Shown piece after piece: positions 24,862 to 31,992 of a stretch of 64,000 nucleotides of DNA. This stretch comes from Caulobacter sp. NIBR2454. Its GTDB lineage: Bacteria > Pseudomonadota > Alphaproteobacteria > Caulobacterales > Caulobacteraceae. Below the pieces are notes generated by a model. The model was not told the origin of the DNA. It did no database searches and saw only the letters and a program-made list of their open reading frames with translations. How positions within the stretch are numbered: the stretch's first letter is position 1; every line of letters begins with the position of its first letter. The translations under genes were made by a program, and so were the position numbers. The stretch spans positions 1,373,001-1,437,000 of the forward strand of contig NZ_CP114871.1 of the NCBI RefSeq assembly GCF_027474405.1, in the 5' to 3' direction.

Positions 24862-26202
24862 ATGACGGCGGAAGACTCCATCGCCGCTGAACTTCGTCCC
24901 GAGGGCGGGCCGGTCTATGTGCGGGTCGCCGACGCCATCCGGTCGGCGATCCTGGCTGGACGCCTGCAGCCCGGAGACCGCCTTCCGCCTCAGCGCAGCC
25001 TCGCCGCCCGTCTGGGCGTCGATTTCACCACCATCACCCGCGCCTACGGCCTCGCCCGCGAACGCGGTCTGCTGGCCGGCGAGGTCGGCCGCGGCACCTT
25101 CGTCAGGTCAACGGCCGGGGAAGAGATCCGCTCCGTCATCGATCTGTCCATGAACCTGCCGCCCCAGCCGTTCGGGATATCGCTCGCGGCCGCTCTGGAT
25201 GACGAGTTGCAGCGCATCCTCAAGCGCAGCGATCTGGCCGCCGTCATGGCTTATCGCGCTCCCAGCGGGGCCGCCCCTGAACGGGCGGCGGGCGCCCGGT
25301 GGCTGGAGCCGCTGCTCGGCACGGTCGATCCCGCCCGCATCGTGGTCACGGCGGGCGCCCAGACCGCGCTCAATGCCATCCTCCAGACCCAGCTTCAGCC
25401 CGGCGATGCGGTGGTGGTCGACGCCCTGACCTATCCGGGCATGCTGTCGGTCGCCGCCCGGCTGGGCCTGAATCTCATATCCGCCCAGGCGGACGGGGAG
25501 GGGATGACCCCCGACGCCCTGGAGGCCGCCGCCCGCGCCAGCGGCGCCAAGGCGCTCTACCTGACCCCGACCCTTCACAACCCGACCGCCGCCACCCTGG
25601 GCGAGGCGCGCCGCGAAGCCATCGCGGGGATCGCCCGGCGCCTCGACCTGATCGTCATCGAGGACGACGCCTATGGCCGGCTGCCGGCCGAACCGCTTCC
25701 CTCGCTCGCCCATTTTGCGCCGGAGCGGGTCTGGCACGTGGCGACCTTGTCCAAGGCGCTTTCGCCGGGTCTGCGCACGGCCTTCGTCGCCGCGCCCGAC
25801 GCCGCCATGGCGAGCGTCGTGGCTGAGGGCGCTCACGCGGTGACCATGATGCCCGCGCCGCTCATGACCGCCGTCTTCACCGGCTGGATGCAGACAGGCG
25901 TCGCCGACGCCCTGCTGGCCGGCGTGCGGACCGAGGCCGCGGCTCGCCGCGCCATCGCCGCCGACCTGCTGCCGGACGCGGTGGGTGGCGATAACAGCCT
26001 GCATGTCTGGCTGGACCTTTCCGCGCGGCTGAACCGCCTGATGGTGGCCGAGGCGGCGCGGCTCAAGGGGCTGGCGGTGGTGCCGGCCGACACCTTCGCG
26101 GTCGGCCCCGCATCCAATGGCCTGCGCCTGTCGCTCGGCGCGCCGGGCAGCCGCGCCAGCCTGATCCACGGCCTCAAGGCCCTGGCCGAGATCACCGCAT
26201 GA
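24862..26202 (+). CDS. MocR-type regulator (GntR HTH fused to class I aminotransferase domain)
   Basis: A 446-residue fusion. The N-terminal 75 residues are a GntR winged helix: VYVRVADAIRSAILAGRLQPGDRLPPQR, RLGVDFTTITRAYGLARERGLL. The rest is a fold-type I aminotransferase domain with TAGAQTALNAIL, LTPTLHNPT, IEDDAYGRL and the PLP lysine in TLSKALSPGLR (Lys298). Such proteins usually sense a PLP-linked ligand and regulate a divergent gene. The divergent gene here is DUF983, with an inverted repeat between them. A true aminotransferase role is less likely. Confidence 0.92.
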   Translation: MTAEDSIAAELRPEGGPVYVRVADAIRSAILAGRLQPGDRLPPQRSLAARLGVDFTTITRAYGLARERGLLAGEVGRGTFVRSTAGEEIRSVIDLSMNLPPQPFGISLAAALDDELQRILKRSDLAAVMAYRAPSGAAPERAAGARWLEPLLGTVDPARIVVTAGAQTALNAILQTQLQPGDAVVVDALTYPGMLSVAARLGLNLISAQADGEGMTPDALEAAARASGAKALYLTPTLHNPTAATLGEARREAIAGIARRLDLIVIEDDAYGRLPAEPLPSLAHFAPERVWHVATLSKALSPGLRTAFVAAPDAAMASVVAEGAHAVTMMPAPLMTAVFTGWMQTGVADALLAGVRTEAAARRAIAADLLPDAVGGDNSLHVWLDLSARLNRLMVAEAARLKGLAVVPADTFAVGPASNGLRLSLGAPGSRASLIHGLKALAEITA

Positions 26203-26230
26203 AAAAAGCCGCCCGGCGGACCGGGCGGCT
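26202..26230 (-). terminator. Terminator of the CsgG-like gene
   Basis: GCCGCCCGG (26208-26216) pairs with CCGGGCGGC (26221-26229); read on the minus strand it is followed by TTTTTT. It overlaps the last base of the MocR stop codon, so two convergent genes share it. Confidence 0.88.
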
Positions 26231-26254
26231 CAATTCGTCTGCGATCAGGCTCGC

Positions 26255-27184
26255 TTAGTCGCGGGCGGTGATCTGGGCCGAAGAGACCCAGCCGCGGTTG
26301 CCGTTCTCGTCGTCCACTTCCATCCACACGCCGTTGCGCTGGCCGGTGGGGTAGAGGATGTCGCCGGCGTCCACGGGGACCACGACCTTGCCGGTCGGGG
26401 CCGGCGTGGCGCGCAGGCTGAGCGCGACCTTGGCGGCTTGGCCCGCGGCAGGGGCGGCAGCCGAAGCCTGGCCCGGCGCCTGGGCGCGCATGTAGTTCAC
26501 CAGGTCCACATAGGCGTTGAAGTAGGCCGCCGTGATGACCTTGCCGATTTCGGTATTGCCGTAGCCGCCGATGTCGCCGCCAAAGCCGCCGCCGTAACCG
26601 CCGCCGCCGAGGCTGAGGTCGGTCTTCTGGGCCGTGCCTTCGGCGATGTAGAGCTGCTCGGTGGTGCGGGCGTCGACCAGGGTGATCAGGGTGTGCGCCT
26701 GGGCCTTCTTGGTCTTCAGGTTGCCGGCCAGGAAGCCGACCGGCCCCGGCATGAAGCCGCTGACCGCTGACAGGTTCATCCCGCCCGCGTTGGCGTTCGA
26801 ATTGGCGATGTCGGCCACGATGAAGTAGTCGGCCGCGCGGACCTGACCACGACCCAGGTTCGAGCCGCGCTGCAGTTCGCCGCCCAGGTCACGCTCGCCC
26901 TGGCGCATGGCCATGCCGCCGTTGCGATCGACGATGCGCAGGCAGCCCGAGCGCAGGGCGAACAGCTTCAGCAGGGCTTCCGGGTTGGACAGGCCCAGCT
27001 CGGTCCACCACTGGCGTTCCGGCTCCTGGATGGCGGCGGTGCCCAGCGGCGTGGCGCACTTGGGCAGTTCCGGCGTCGCCGTGTTCTTCGGCGCCTTCTT
27101 GTCCATGCCGTATTGCGCGGCGGCGGGTTGAGCCAGGCCCAGCAGGGCCGTCGCCGCGACGGCGGCGGTCAGAATCTTTCGCAT
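26255..27184 (-). CDS. CsgG-like secreted protein with C-terminal SH3 domain
   Basis: A 309-residue exported protein with signal peptide MRKILTAAVAATALLGLAQPAAAQ. The middle resembles CsgG/HfaB-like proteins: CLRIVDRNGGM, RAADYFIVADIANSNAN, and a LIDARTTEQLYIAEGTAQ-like strand (here LVDARTTEQLYIAEGTA). A glycine-rich stretch (GGGGYGGGFGGDIGGYG) separates it from a C-terminal bacterial SH3-like domain: RATPAPTGKVVVPVDAGD, NGVWMEVDDENGNRGWVSS. CsgG forms the curli pore and HfaB anchors the Caulobacter holdfast, but those are lipoproteins and this protein has no lipobox cysteine after the signal. Monocistronic, with its own terminator. Confidence 0.72.
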   Translation of the reverse strand: MRKILTAAVAATALLGLAQPAAAQYGMDKKAPKNTATPELPKCATPLGTAAIQEPERQWWTELGLSNPEALLKLFALRSGCLRIVDRNGGMAMRQGERDLGGELQRGSNLGRGQVRAADYFIVADIANSNANAGGMNLSAVSGFMPGPVGFLAGNLKTKKAQAHTLITLVDARTTEQLYIAEGTAQKTDLSLGGGGYGGGFGGDIGGYGNTEIGKVITAAYFNAYVDLVNYMRAQAPGQASAAAPAAGQAAKVALSLRATPAPTGKVVVPVDAGDILYPTGQRNGVWMEVDDENGNRGWVSSAQITARD

Positions 27185-27281
27185 GTGTACTTCCCCAGAT
27201 ATGGGCCGCCCTTTAGCGCAGCAGCGCTTCTACGCCAAGATCGCGAAGACCTCTGTTCGGTTAAAGGCTCGTAATCTGCGA

Positions 27282-28409
27282 CTAAAAGCCCATGATCCGT
27301 GCGTAACGGTCGCGATGATAGGTCGTCCCGCCGAACAACGCCTCGGCGACGCGCGCCCTTTTCATGTAAAGGCCGGCGTCATGCTCATCGGTCATCCCGA
27401 TGCCGCCATGCATCTGCACCATCTCGATTGAAGCCAGATGCAGGATCTCGTTGACGCGCGCCTTGGTCAGGGACGCGGTGGCCCGGACATCCTGACCGGC
27501 GTCGATGGCCTCCAGCGCCGCCTCGACGCAGGAGCGCGCGGTCTCCAGGTCGGTGAACATCTTGGCCGCCCGATGCTGCAGCGCCTGGAAGGCGCCGATC
27601 ACCTGGCCGAACTGGGTGCGGGTCTTCAGATATTCCAGCGTCACCTCGAACGCCTGGGTCGCCGTGCCCAGCATCTCGGCCGCCAGCCCGGCGCGGGCGC
27701 GATCCAGGGTCGGCTCCAGCACCGCCCAGCCCTTGTCGACCTCGCCCAGCACCGCATCTGCGCCCACCTCGACGCTTTCGAAGGCGATCTTCGCCGCCCC
27801 ACGGCTGTCGGCCAGCGACAGGTGGGTGCGGGTCACGCCCGGCGCGTCGCCGTCCACCAGGAACAGGGTCAGGCCGTCCGTCCCCTTGCCGCTGGTGCGC
27901 GCGGCGACGATCAGCAGGTCGGCGGCCTCGCCGTCCAGCACGAAGGTCTTGGTCCCGTTCAGGACCCAGCCACCGCCGTTCTTCTGCGCCGCGAAGGCGA
28001 TCTTTTCCGGCGCGTGGTGCGAGCCTTCGTCCACCGCCAGGGTGGCGACGATCTCGCCAGCCGCGATCTTGGGCAGCCACTCGGCCTTCTGCGCGTCCGA
28101 ACCGCCCAGCATCAGGGCCGACGCCCCGGTCAGGGCGGTGGAGATCAGCGGCGAGGCGGCCAGCGTCCGGCCCGTCTCCTCTAGCACCAGTCCCAGGCTC
28201 AGATAGCCAAAGGCCGAGCCGCCGTGTTCTTCGGGCACGATCACCCCGGCCCAGCCCATCTGGCCCATCTCGGCCCAGGTCGGGGCGTCGAAGGTCGCCT
28301 TGGTCTTGCCGTCGCGCAGCTTGCGCAGGGCGGTGGTCGGAGCGTTTTCCTGGGTCCATTCGCGCGCGGCGTCGCGCAGCATGGTCTGTTCTTCGTTTAG
28401 GACGGCCAT
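27282..28409 (-). CDS. Acyl-CoA dehydrogenase (second gene of a pair)
   Basis: A 375-residue FAD enzyme oxidising an acyl-CoA to the enoyl-CoA. Family pattern: MLRDAAREWTQEN at the start, WAGVIVPEEHGGSAFGYL, LNGTKTFVLDG, the C-terminal RTQFGQVIGAFQALQH, and MVQMHGGIGMTDEHDAG. It follows the other acyl-CoA dehydrogenase gene after 28 nt on the same strand. Paired, sequence-divergent genes of this type often encode heteromeric dehydrogenases of steroid or branched-chain degradation; that is inference. Confidence 0.92.
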   Translation of the reverse strand: MAVLNEEQTMLRDAAREWTQENAPTTALRKLRDGKTKATFDAPTWAEMGQMGWAGVIVPEEHGGSAFGYLSLGLVLEETGRTLAASPLISTALTGASALMLGGSDAQKAEWLPKIAAGEIVATLAVDEGSHHAPEKIAFAAQKNGGGWVLNGTKTFVLDGEAADLLIVAARTSGKGTDGLTLFLVDGDAPGVTRTHLSLADSRGAAKIAFESVEVGADAVLGEVDKGWAVLEPTLDRARAGLAAEMLGTATQAFEVTLEYLKTRTQFGQVIGAFQALQHRAAKMFTDLETARSCVEAALEAIDAGQDVRATASLTKARVNEILHLASIEMVQMHGGIGMTDEHDAGLYMKRARVAEALFGGTTYHRDRYARIMGF

Positions 28410-28437
28410 GGCGTCGTTTCCCTTGTTTTCTTTGGGC

Positions 28438-29643
28438 CTATTGGTGGTCGAGCAGGCCGAGCACCCGCTTGGCCACCACGTTCAGGTTCACCTCGCTGGT
28501 GCCGCCCTCGATCGAATTGCCCTTCGAGCGCAGCCAGCCGCGGGTCACCGCCAGCTCGTCCTTGGCGAAGCCTTCGCCCTCCCAGCCCAGGCCCTGCAGG
28601 CCCATGGCCTCGACCATCAGCTCGTAGCGGTCCTGGTTCATCTTGGCGGCCGCGTACTTGATGATCGACACGGCGGCGCTGGGGCCCTTGCTGGCCTTGG
28701 ACTCCACCTCTGCGCGACGCACGGTCAGCATGAAGGCGTGGGCGTCCATGCGGTGGGCGGCGATGCGGGCGCGCAGGTCGCCGTCATCCAGGCGGCCCTG
28801 TTCGTCGACCCCGATCTCCTTCTTGGCGACCTCCACCAGGTCCAGCCCGCCGCCGCCGCCAAAGCCCGAGGCCGAGATGTTCTGGCGCTCGTACTGCAGC
28901 AGGCGCTTGGCGATCTCCCAACCGCCGTTCAGCTTGCCGACCATCTGGTCCTTGGGAACCTTCACATTGTCGAAGAAGGTCTCGCAGAACGGGGACGAGC
29001 CGCTGATCAGCTTGATCGGCCGCGCCTCGACGCCTGGCGTGGTCATGTCGAACAGCACGAACGAGATCCCCTCGTGCTTCTTGGTCGTGTCCGTCCGCAC
29101 CAGGCAGAAGATCCAGTCGGCTTGGTCGGCGTAGCTGGTCCACACCTTCTGGCCGTTGATCAGGAAGTGGTCGCCCTTGTCCTCGCACTTGGTCTGCAGG
29201 GCGGCCAGGTCCGACCCGGCGCCCGGCTCGGAATAGCCCTGGCACCAGCGGATTTCGCCGCGGATGATCGGCGGGATGAACTTCTGCTTCTGTTCCTCGG
29301 TGGCGTATTCCAGCAGCACCGGGCCCAGCATCCACAGGCCGAAACTCATCAGGGCGGGGCGGGCGCGGATATTCCGCAGCTCCTGCTCCAGCACCTTGTT
29401 CTCTTCCTTGGAAAGGCCGCCGCCGCCGTATTCCTTGGGCCACATGGGGGCGGTCCAGCCCTTGGCCGCCATGCGGTCCAGCCACAGCTTGGCGTCGGGG
29501 TTCTTCCAGGCGAACTGGCGCCCGCCCCACGGGGCGTCGTCCTCACCCATGGGCGTGTTCAGCGAGGCCGGATAGTTCTCCGCCAGCCACGCCCGCGTCT
29601 CGGCCCGAAAGGCCTCCAGATCGGTTCCGCCGAAATCGGCCAT
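28438..29643 (-). CDS. Acyl-CoA dehydrogenase (first gene of a pair)
   Basis: A 401-residue acyl-CoA dehydrogenase. Visible: FRAETRAWLAENYP at the N-terminus, MWPKEYGGGGLSKEE, QGYSEPGAGSDLAALQTK (the FAD-binding signature), INGQKVWTSYADQADW, and EGGTSEVNLNVVAKRVLGL at the end. The frame is open far upstream, but the ATG at 29643 has GGAGG in front and gives a normal length, so it is preferred. It is probably co-transcribed with the second dehydrogenase and divergent from the MprF-like gene. Confidence 0.93.
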   Translation of the reverse strand: MADFGGTDLEAFRAETRAWLAENYPASLNTPMGEDDAPWGGRQFAWKNPDAKLWLDRMAAKGWTAPMWPKEYGGGGLSKEENKVLEQELRNIRARPALMSFGLWMLGPVLLEYATEEQKQKFIPPIIRGEIRWCQGYSEPGAGSDLAALQTKCEDKGDHFLINGQKVWTSYADQADWIFCLVRTDTTKKHEGISFVLFDMTTPGVEARPIKLISGSSPFCETFFDNVKVPKDQMVGKLNGGWEIAKRLLQYERQNISASGFGGGGGLDLVEVAKKEIGVDEQGRLDDGDLRARIAAHRMDAHAFMLTVRRAEVESKASKGPSAAVSIIKYAAAKMNQDRYELMVEAMGLQGLGWEGEGFAKDELAVTRGWLRSKGNSIEGGTSEVNLNVVAKRVLGLLDHQ

Positions 29644-29791
29644 GACCGTCCTCCCTCGATGATCTTCTTGTTGGCGCAAGCATGCCTCCGGGCTCGGCGG
29701 TCTTGCAAGCTGATTCAAACGCCTGTTCGCGAACCTCTCCTGCGGCATTGCAACGGTTGAGCCCGCGGCCCGCCCCGCGTACCCAAGGGAC

Positions 29792-31441
29792 ATGACTCCG
29801 ATCCGTGAGATTCGGGCGGCCCTGCTTGCGGTCGCGCCGACACTGGCCTCCATCCTGGCGGCGGCGGCGGGCGTCATGCTGCTCACCTCCGGCGCCACGC
29901 CATCCGCGCCCGAGCGCTTCGTCTTCCTGCTGCGGGTCGCCCCGCAATGGCTGGTCGAGGCCAGCCACACCCTGTCCTCGATGATCGGCCTGCTGTTGCT
30001 GATGCTGGCTTTCGGTCTGCGAGCGCGCATCGATGCGGCCTGGTGGGCCGGGGTCTGCCTGCTGTCGACCGCCACCGTCTTGGCCATGCTCAAGGGTCTG
30101 AACTGGGAGGAGGCGGTTCTCCTCGGCGCCTTCGCCATCGTGCTTCTGCCCCTGCATCCAGCCTTCCCCCGCAAGTCGCGCCTGATGCAGATGGAGCTGA
30201 CGCCCGGCTGGATGTTCTCCGCCGTGGCGGTGCTGCTGGGCGCATGGCTCATCGGCCGCTGGGCCTTCATGCACGCCGACTACCGCAGCCAGCCCTGGTG
30301 GCGGGCCCTGGTGGACGAGGATTACATGCGCACCCTGCGCTCCTCGGCCGGCGCGGCGGTGCTGCTGCTGGCCATCGGGGTCTGGCGCCTGTTCGCCACC
30401 ACCGCCACGCCCAAGGTCGTCGGCGACGCGGACGAGGATTTCGCCAAGGTCCGCTCCATCCTCGCCTCGGCCGAAAACGCCGAGCCGGAATCCAACCTCG
30501 CTCTGCTGGGCGACAAGCGCTTCCTGTTCTCGCCCTCGGGTCAGAGCTTTCTGATGTTCGGCTTGCGTGGCCGCTCCTGGATCGCCATGGGCGGACCCGT
30601 GGGCGTTCGGGACGAGCGCATGGACCTGCTGTGGCGCTTCCGCGAACTGGCTGACGCTCACGGCGCCCGCACCGCCCTGTACGGCCTCGACCCCGAGGAC
30701 CTGCCCGACGTGGTCGAGCTGGGCTTCTCCATCCAGAAGACCGGCGAAAGCGCCGTGGTCCAGCTGGAGGGCTTCTCGCTTCAGGGCCGCCGCCGCGAGG
30801 TCCTGCGCCGCAACTGGCGCAAGGCCGGCGAGAACGGCGCCCGGTTCGAGGTGATCGAGGCCGGCGCCGCCAACGCCGTCATGGATGACCTGCAGCGCGT
30901 TTCCGACGCCTGGCTCGGGCGGCATGCCGGCGGGGAGAAAAGCTTCTCCATGGGTCGCTTCGACCCCCGCTACGTCGCCGAATTTCCCACGGCCCTGGTG
31001 CGAGTGGACGACCAGATCGTCGCCTTCGCCACCCTGTGGACCACGCCCGACAAGTCCACCTTCTCCATGGACCTGATGCGCTATTCCGACGGCGCGCCGC
31101 CCAACATCATGGACTTCCTGTTCGTGGAGCTCCTCCAGTGGGGCCACGCCCAGGGTTACGCCGGCTTCGAGTTCGGCGTCGCCCCCCTGGCTGGTCTCGA
31201 GGATCGCCGTCTGGCGCCGATCATGTCCCGCGTCGGCCACCTGCTCTTCGAGCGGGGCGAGGACATCTACAATTTCCGCGGCGTGCGCCGGTACAAGGAC
31301 AAGTACGACCCCCTCTGGCGGCCGCGCTACATCGCCGCCCCGCACAAATGGGTCATCCCCCTGCTGCTGGCCGACATTGGTCTGCTGTCCTCCGGCGGCG
31401 TCGCCGGACTGGCCAAGCGGCCAAAGGACAAGAAGGGCTGA
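29792..31441 (+). CDS. MprF-like phosphatidylglycerol aminoacyltransferase (DUF2156), short membrane part
   Basis: Likely transfers an amino acid from aminoacyl-tRNA to phosphatidylglycerol, reducing membrane negative charge. Residues about 1-200 hold six hydrophobic helices; residues about 215-540 match the DUF2156 transferase domain: DKRFLFSPSGQSFLMFG, SWIAMGGPVG, LRRNWRKAGENGARFE, GRFDPRYVAEFP and the C-terminal YKDKYDPLWRPRYIA. At 549 residues it is much shorter than full MprF (about 840-880), so most of the flippase part is missing. The start ATG at 29792 lies downstream of AAGGGAC. Divergent from the acyl-CoA dehydrogenase pair. Confidence 0.85.
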   Translation: MTPIREIRAALLAVAPTLASILAAAAGVMLLTSGATPSAPERFVFLLRVAPQWLVEASHTLSSMIGLLLLMLAFGLRARIDAAWWAGVCLLSTATVLAMLKGLNWEEAVLLGAFAIVLLPLHPAFPRKSRLMQMELTPGWMFSAVAVLLGAWLIGRWAFMHADYRSQPWWRALVDEDYMRTLRSSAGAAVLLLAIGVWRLFATTATPKVVGDADEDFAKVRSILASAENAEPESNLALLGDKRFLFSPSGQSFLMFGLRGRSWIAMGGPVGVRDERMDLLWRFRELADAHGARTALYGLDPEDLPDVVELGFSIQKTGESAVVQLEGFSLQGRRREVLRRNWRKAGENGARFEVIEAGAANAVMDDLQRVSDAWLGRHAGGEKSFSMGRFDPRYVAEFPTALVRVDDQIVAFATLWTTPDKSTFSMDLMRYSDGAPPNIMDFLFVELLQWGHAQGYAGFEFGVAPLAGLEDRRLAPIMSRVGHLLFERGEDIYNFRGVRRYKDKYDPLWRPRYIAAPHKWVIPLLLADIGLLSSGGVAGLAKRPKDKKG

Positions 31442-31521
31442 TCTTCTCCTCCCTTGCGAAGCGGCGGAGGGGGACCATGCGCAGCATGGTGGAGGGGGCG
31501 CAGACTGGGCTCAGCTTTAAA
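31442..31521. repeat. Short inverted repeat next to repeat B
   Basis: Around 31450-31500 the sequence CTCCTCCCTTGCGAAGCGG is followed by GGAGGGGGACCATGCGCAGCATGGTGGAGGGGG-like sequence (ACCATG-CGCAG-CATGGT is the hairpin core). It resembles a further class of intergenic palindrome and lies directly after the MprF-like stop. Confidence 0.5.
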
Positions 31522-31610
31522 CCGCTCATCCCGGCGAAGGCCGGGACCCAGATTCATCCAGAGCCTCAGCAGGGCTTCACCTGGGCCCCGGCCTTCGCCG
31601 GGGTGAGCGG
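31522..31610. repeat. Palindromic intergenic repeat, family B, copy 1
   Basis: Two 30-nt near-complementary arms (31522-31551 and 31581-31610) around a 29-nt centre. Each arm has the core CCCGGCGAAGGCCGGG, itself a hairpin. The arms are identical, in inverse orientation, to those of copy 2 at 43277-43361 while the centres differ. Confidence 0.9.
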
Positions 31611-31639
31611 AATATAGGGCCCGGACGCAGCGAGCAGGC

Positions 31640-31843
31640 TCACCGCCCCGTCTGTACGCCCATCAGGTTGGCCAGGTGGACCAGCATCATCAGCAGTCCC
31701 ACCGCCGACAGCATCATCAACGGACGCCAGGGGATCATGCGCGGGCCCTTGGCCGGATTCGACGGCTGCGCGCCGCGCCAGCCGCAGAATACGGCGGCCG
31801 TCAAAAAGCCCGCGGCGATGGCGATGGTGGTCGTCAGGGTCAT
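31640..31843 (-). CDS. Small two-helix membrane protein
   Basis: A 67-residue protein with two hydrophobic segments (TTTIAIAAGFLTAAVFCGW and LMMLSAVGLLMMLVHLANLMGV) joined by a polar loop with PAKGPRM. The ATG is preceded by AGGTGA at a good distance. No family recognised. It is divergent from podJ, whose promoter region it adjoins. Confidence 0.7.
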   Translation of the reverse strand: MTLTTTIAIAAGFLTAAVFCGWRGAQPSNPAKGPRMIPWRPLMMLSAVGLLMMLVHLANLMGVQTGR

Positions 31844-31921
31844 GGTCGCTCACCTGCCCATGACGGTTCCGGTATGCAAGCGTTCGTCCACAGACATTCA
31901 CGTCCGACCCCAGATTTAGCG

Positions 31922-31991
31922 TTAACTCCGCGTTTACACACTAGGTGTCGCTGGCTAGCGTCCCCTGTGAAGAGTACCGGGAGATCGATTC
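31922..31991 (+). promoter_or_regulatory. CtrA-like site and CcrM GANTC site upstream of podJ
   Basis: TTAA-N7-TTTA at 31922-31936 is one base from the full CtrA box TTAA-N7-TTAA. GATTC at 31987-31991, immediately before the ATG, is a CcrM methylation site. In C. crescentus, podJ is cell-cycle regulated with input from GcrA and methylation, so both motifs make sense, but binding is inferred. Confidence 0.55.
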
Positions 31992-31992
31992 G

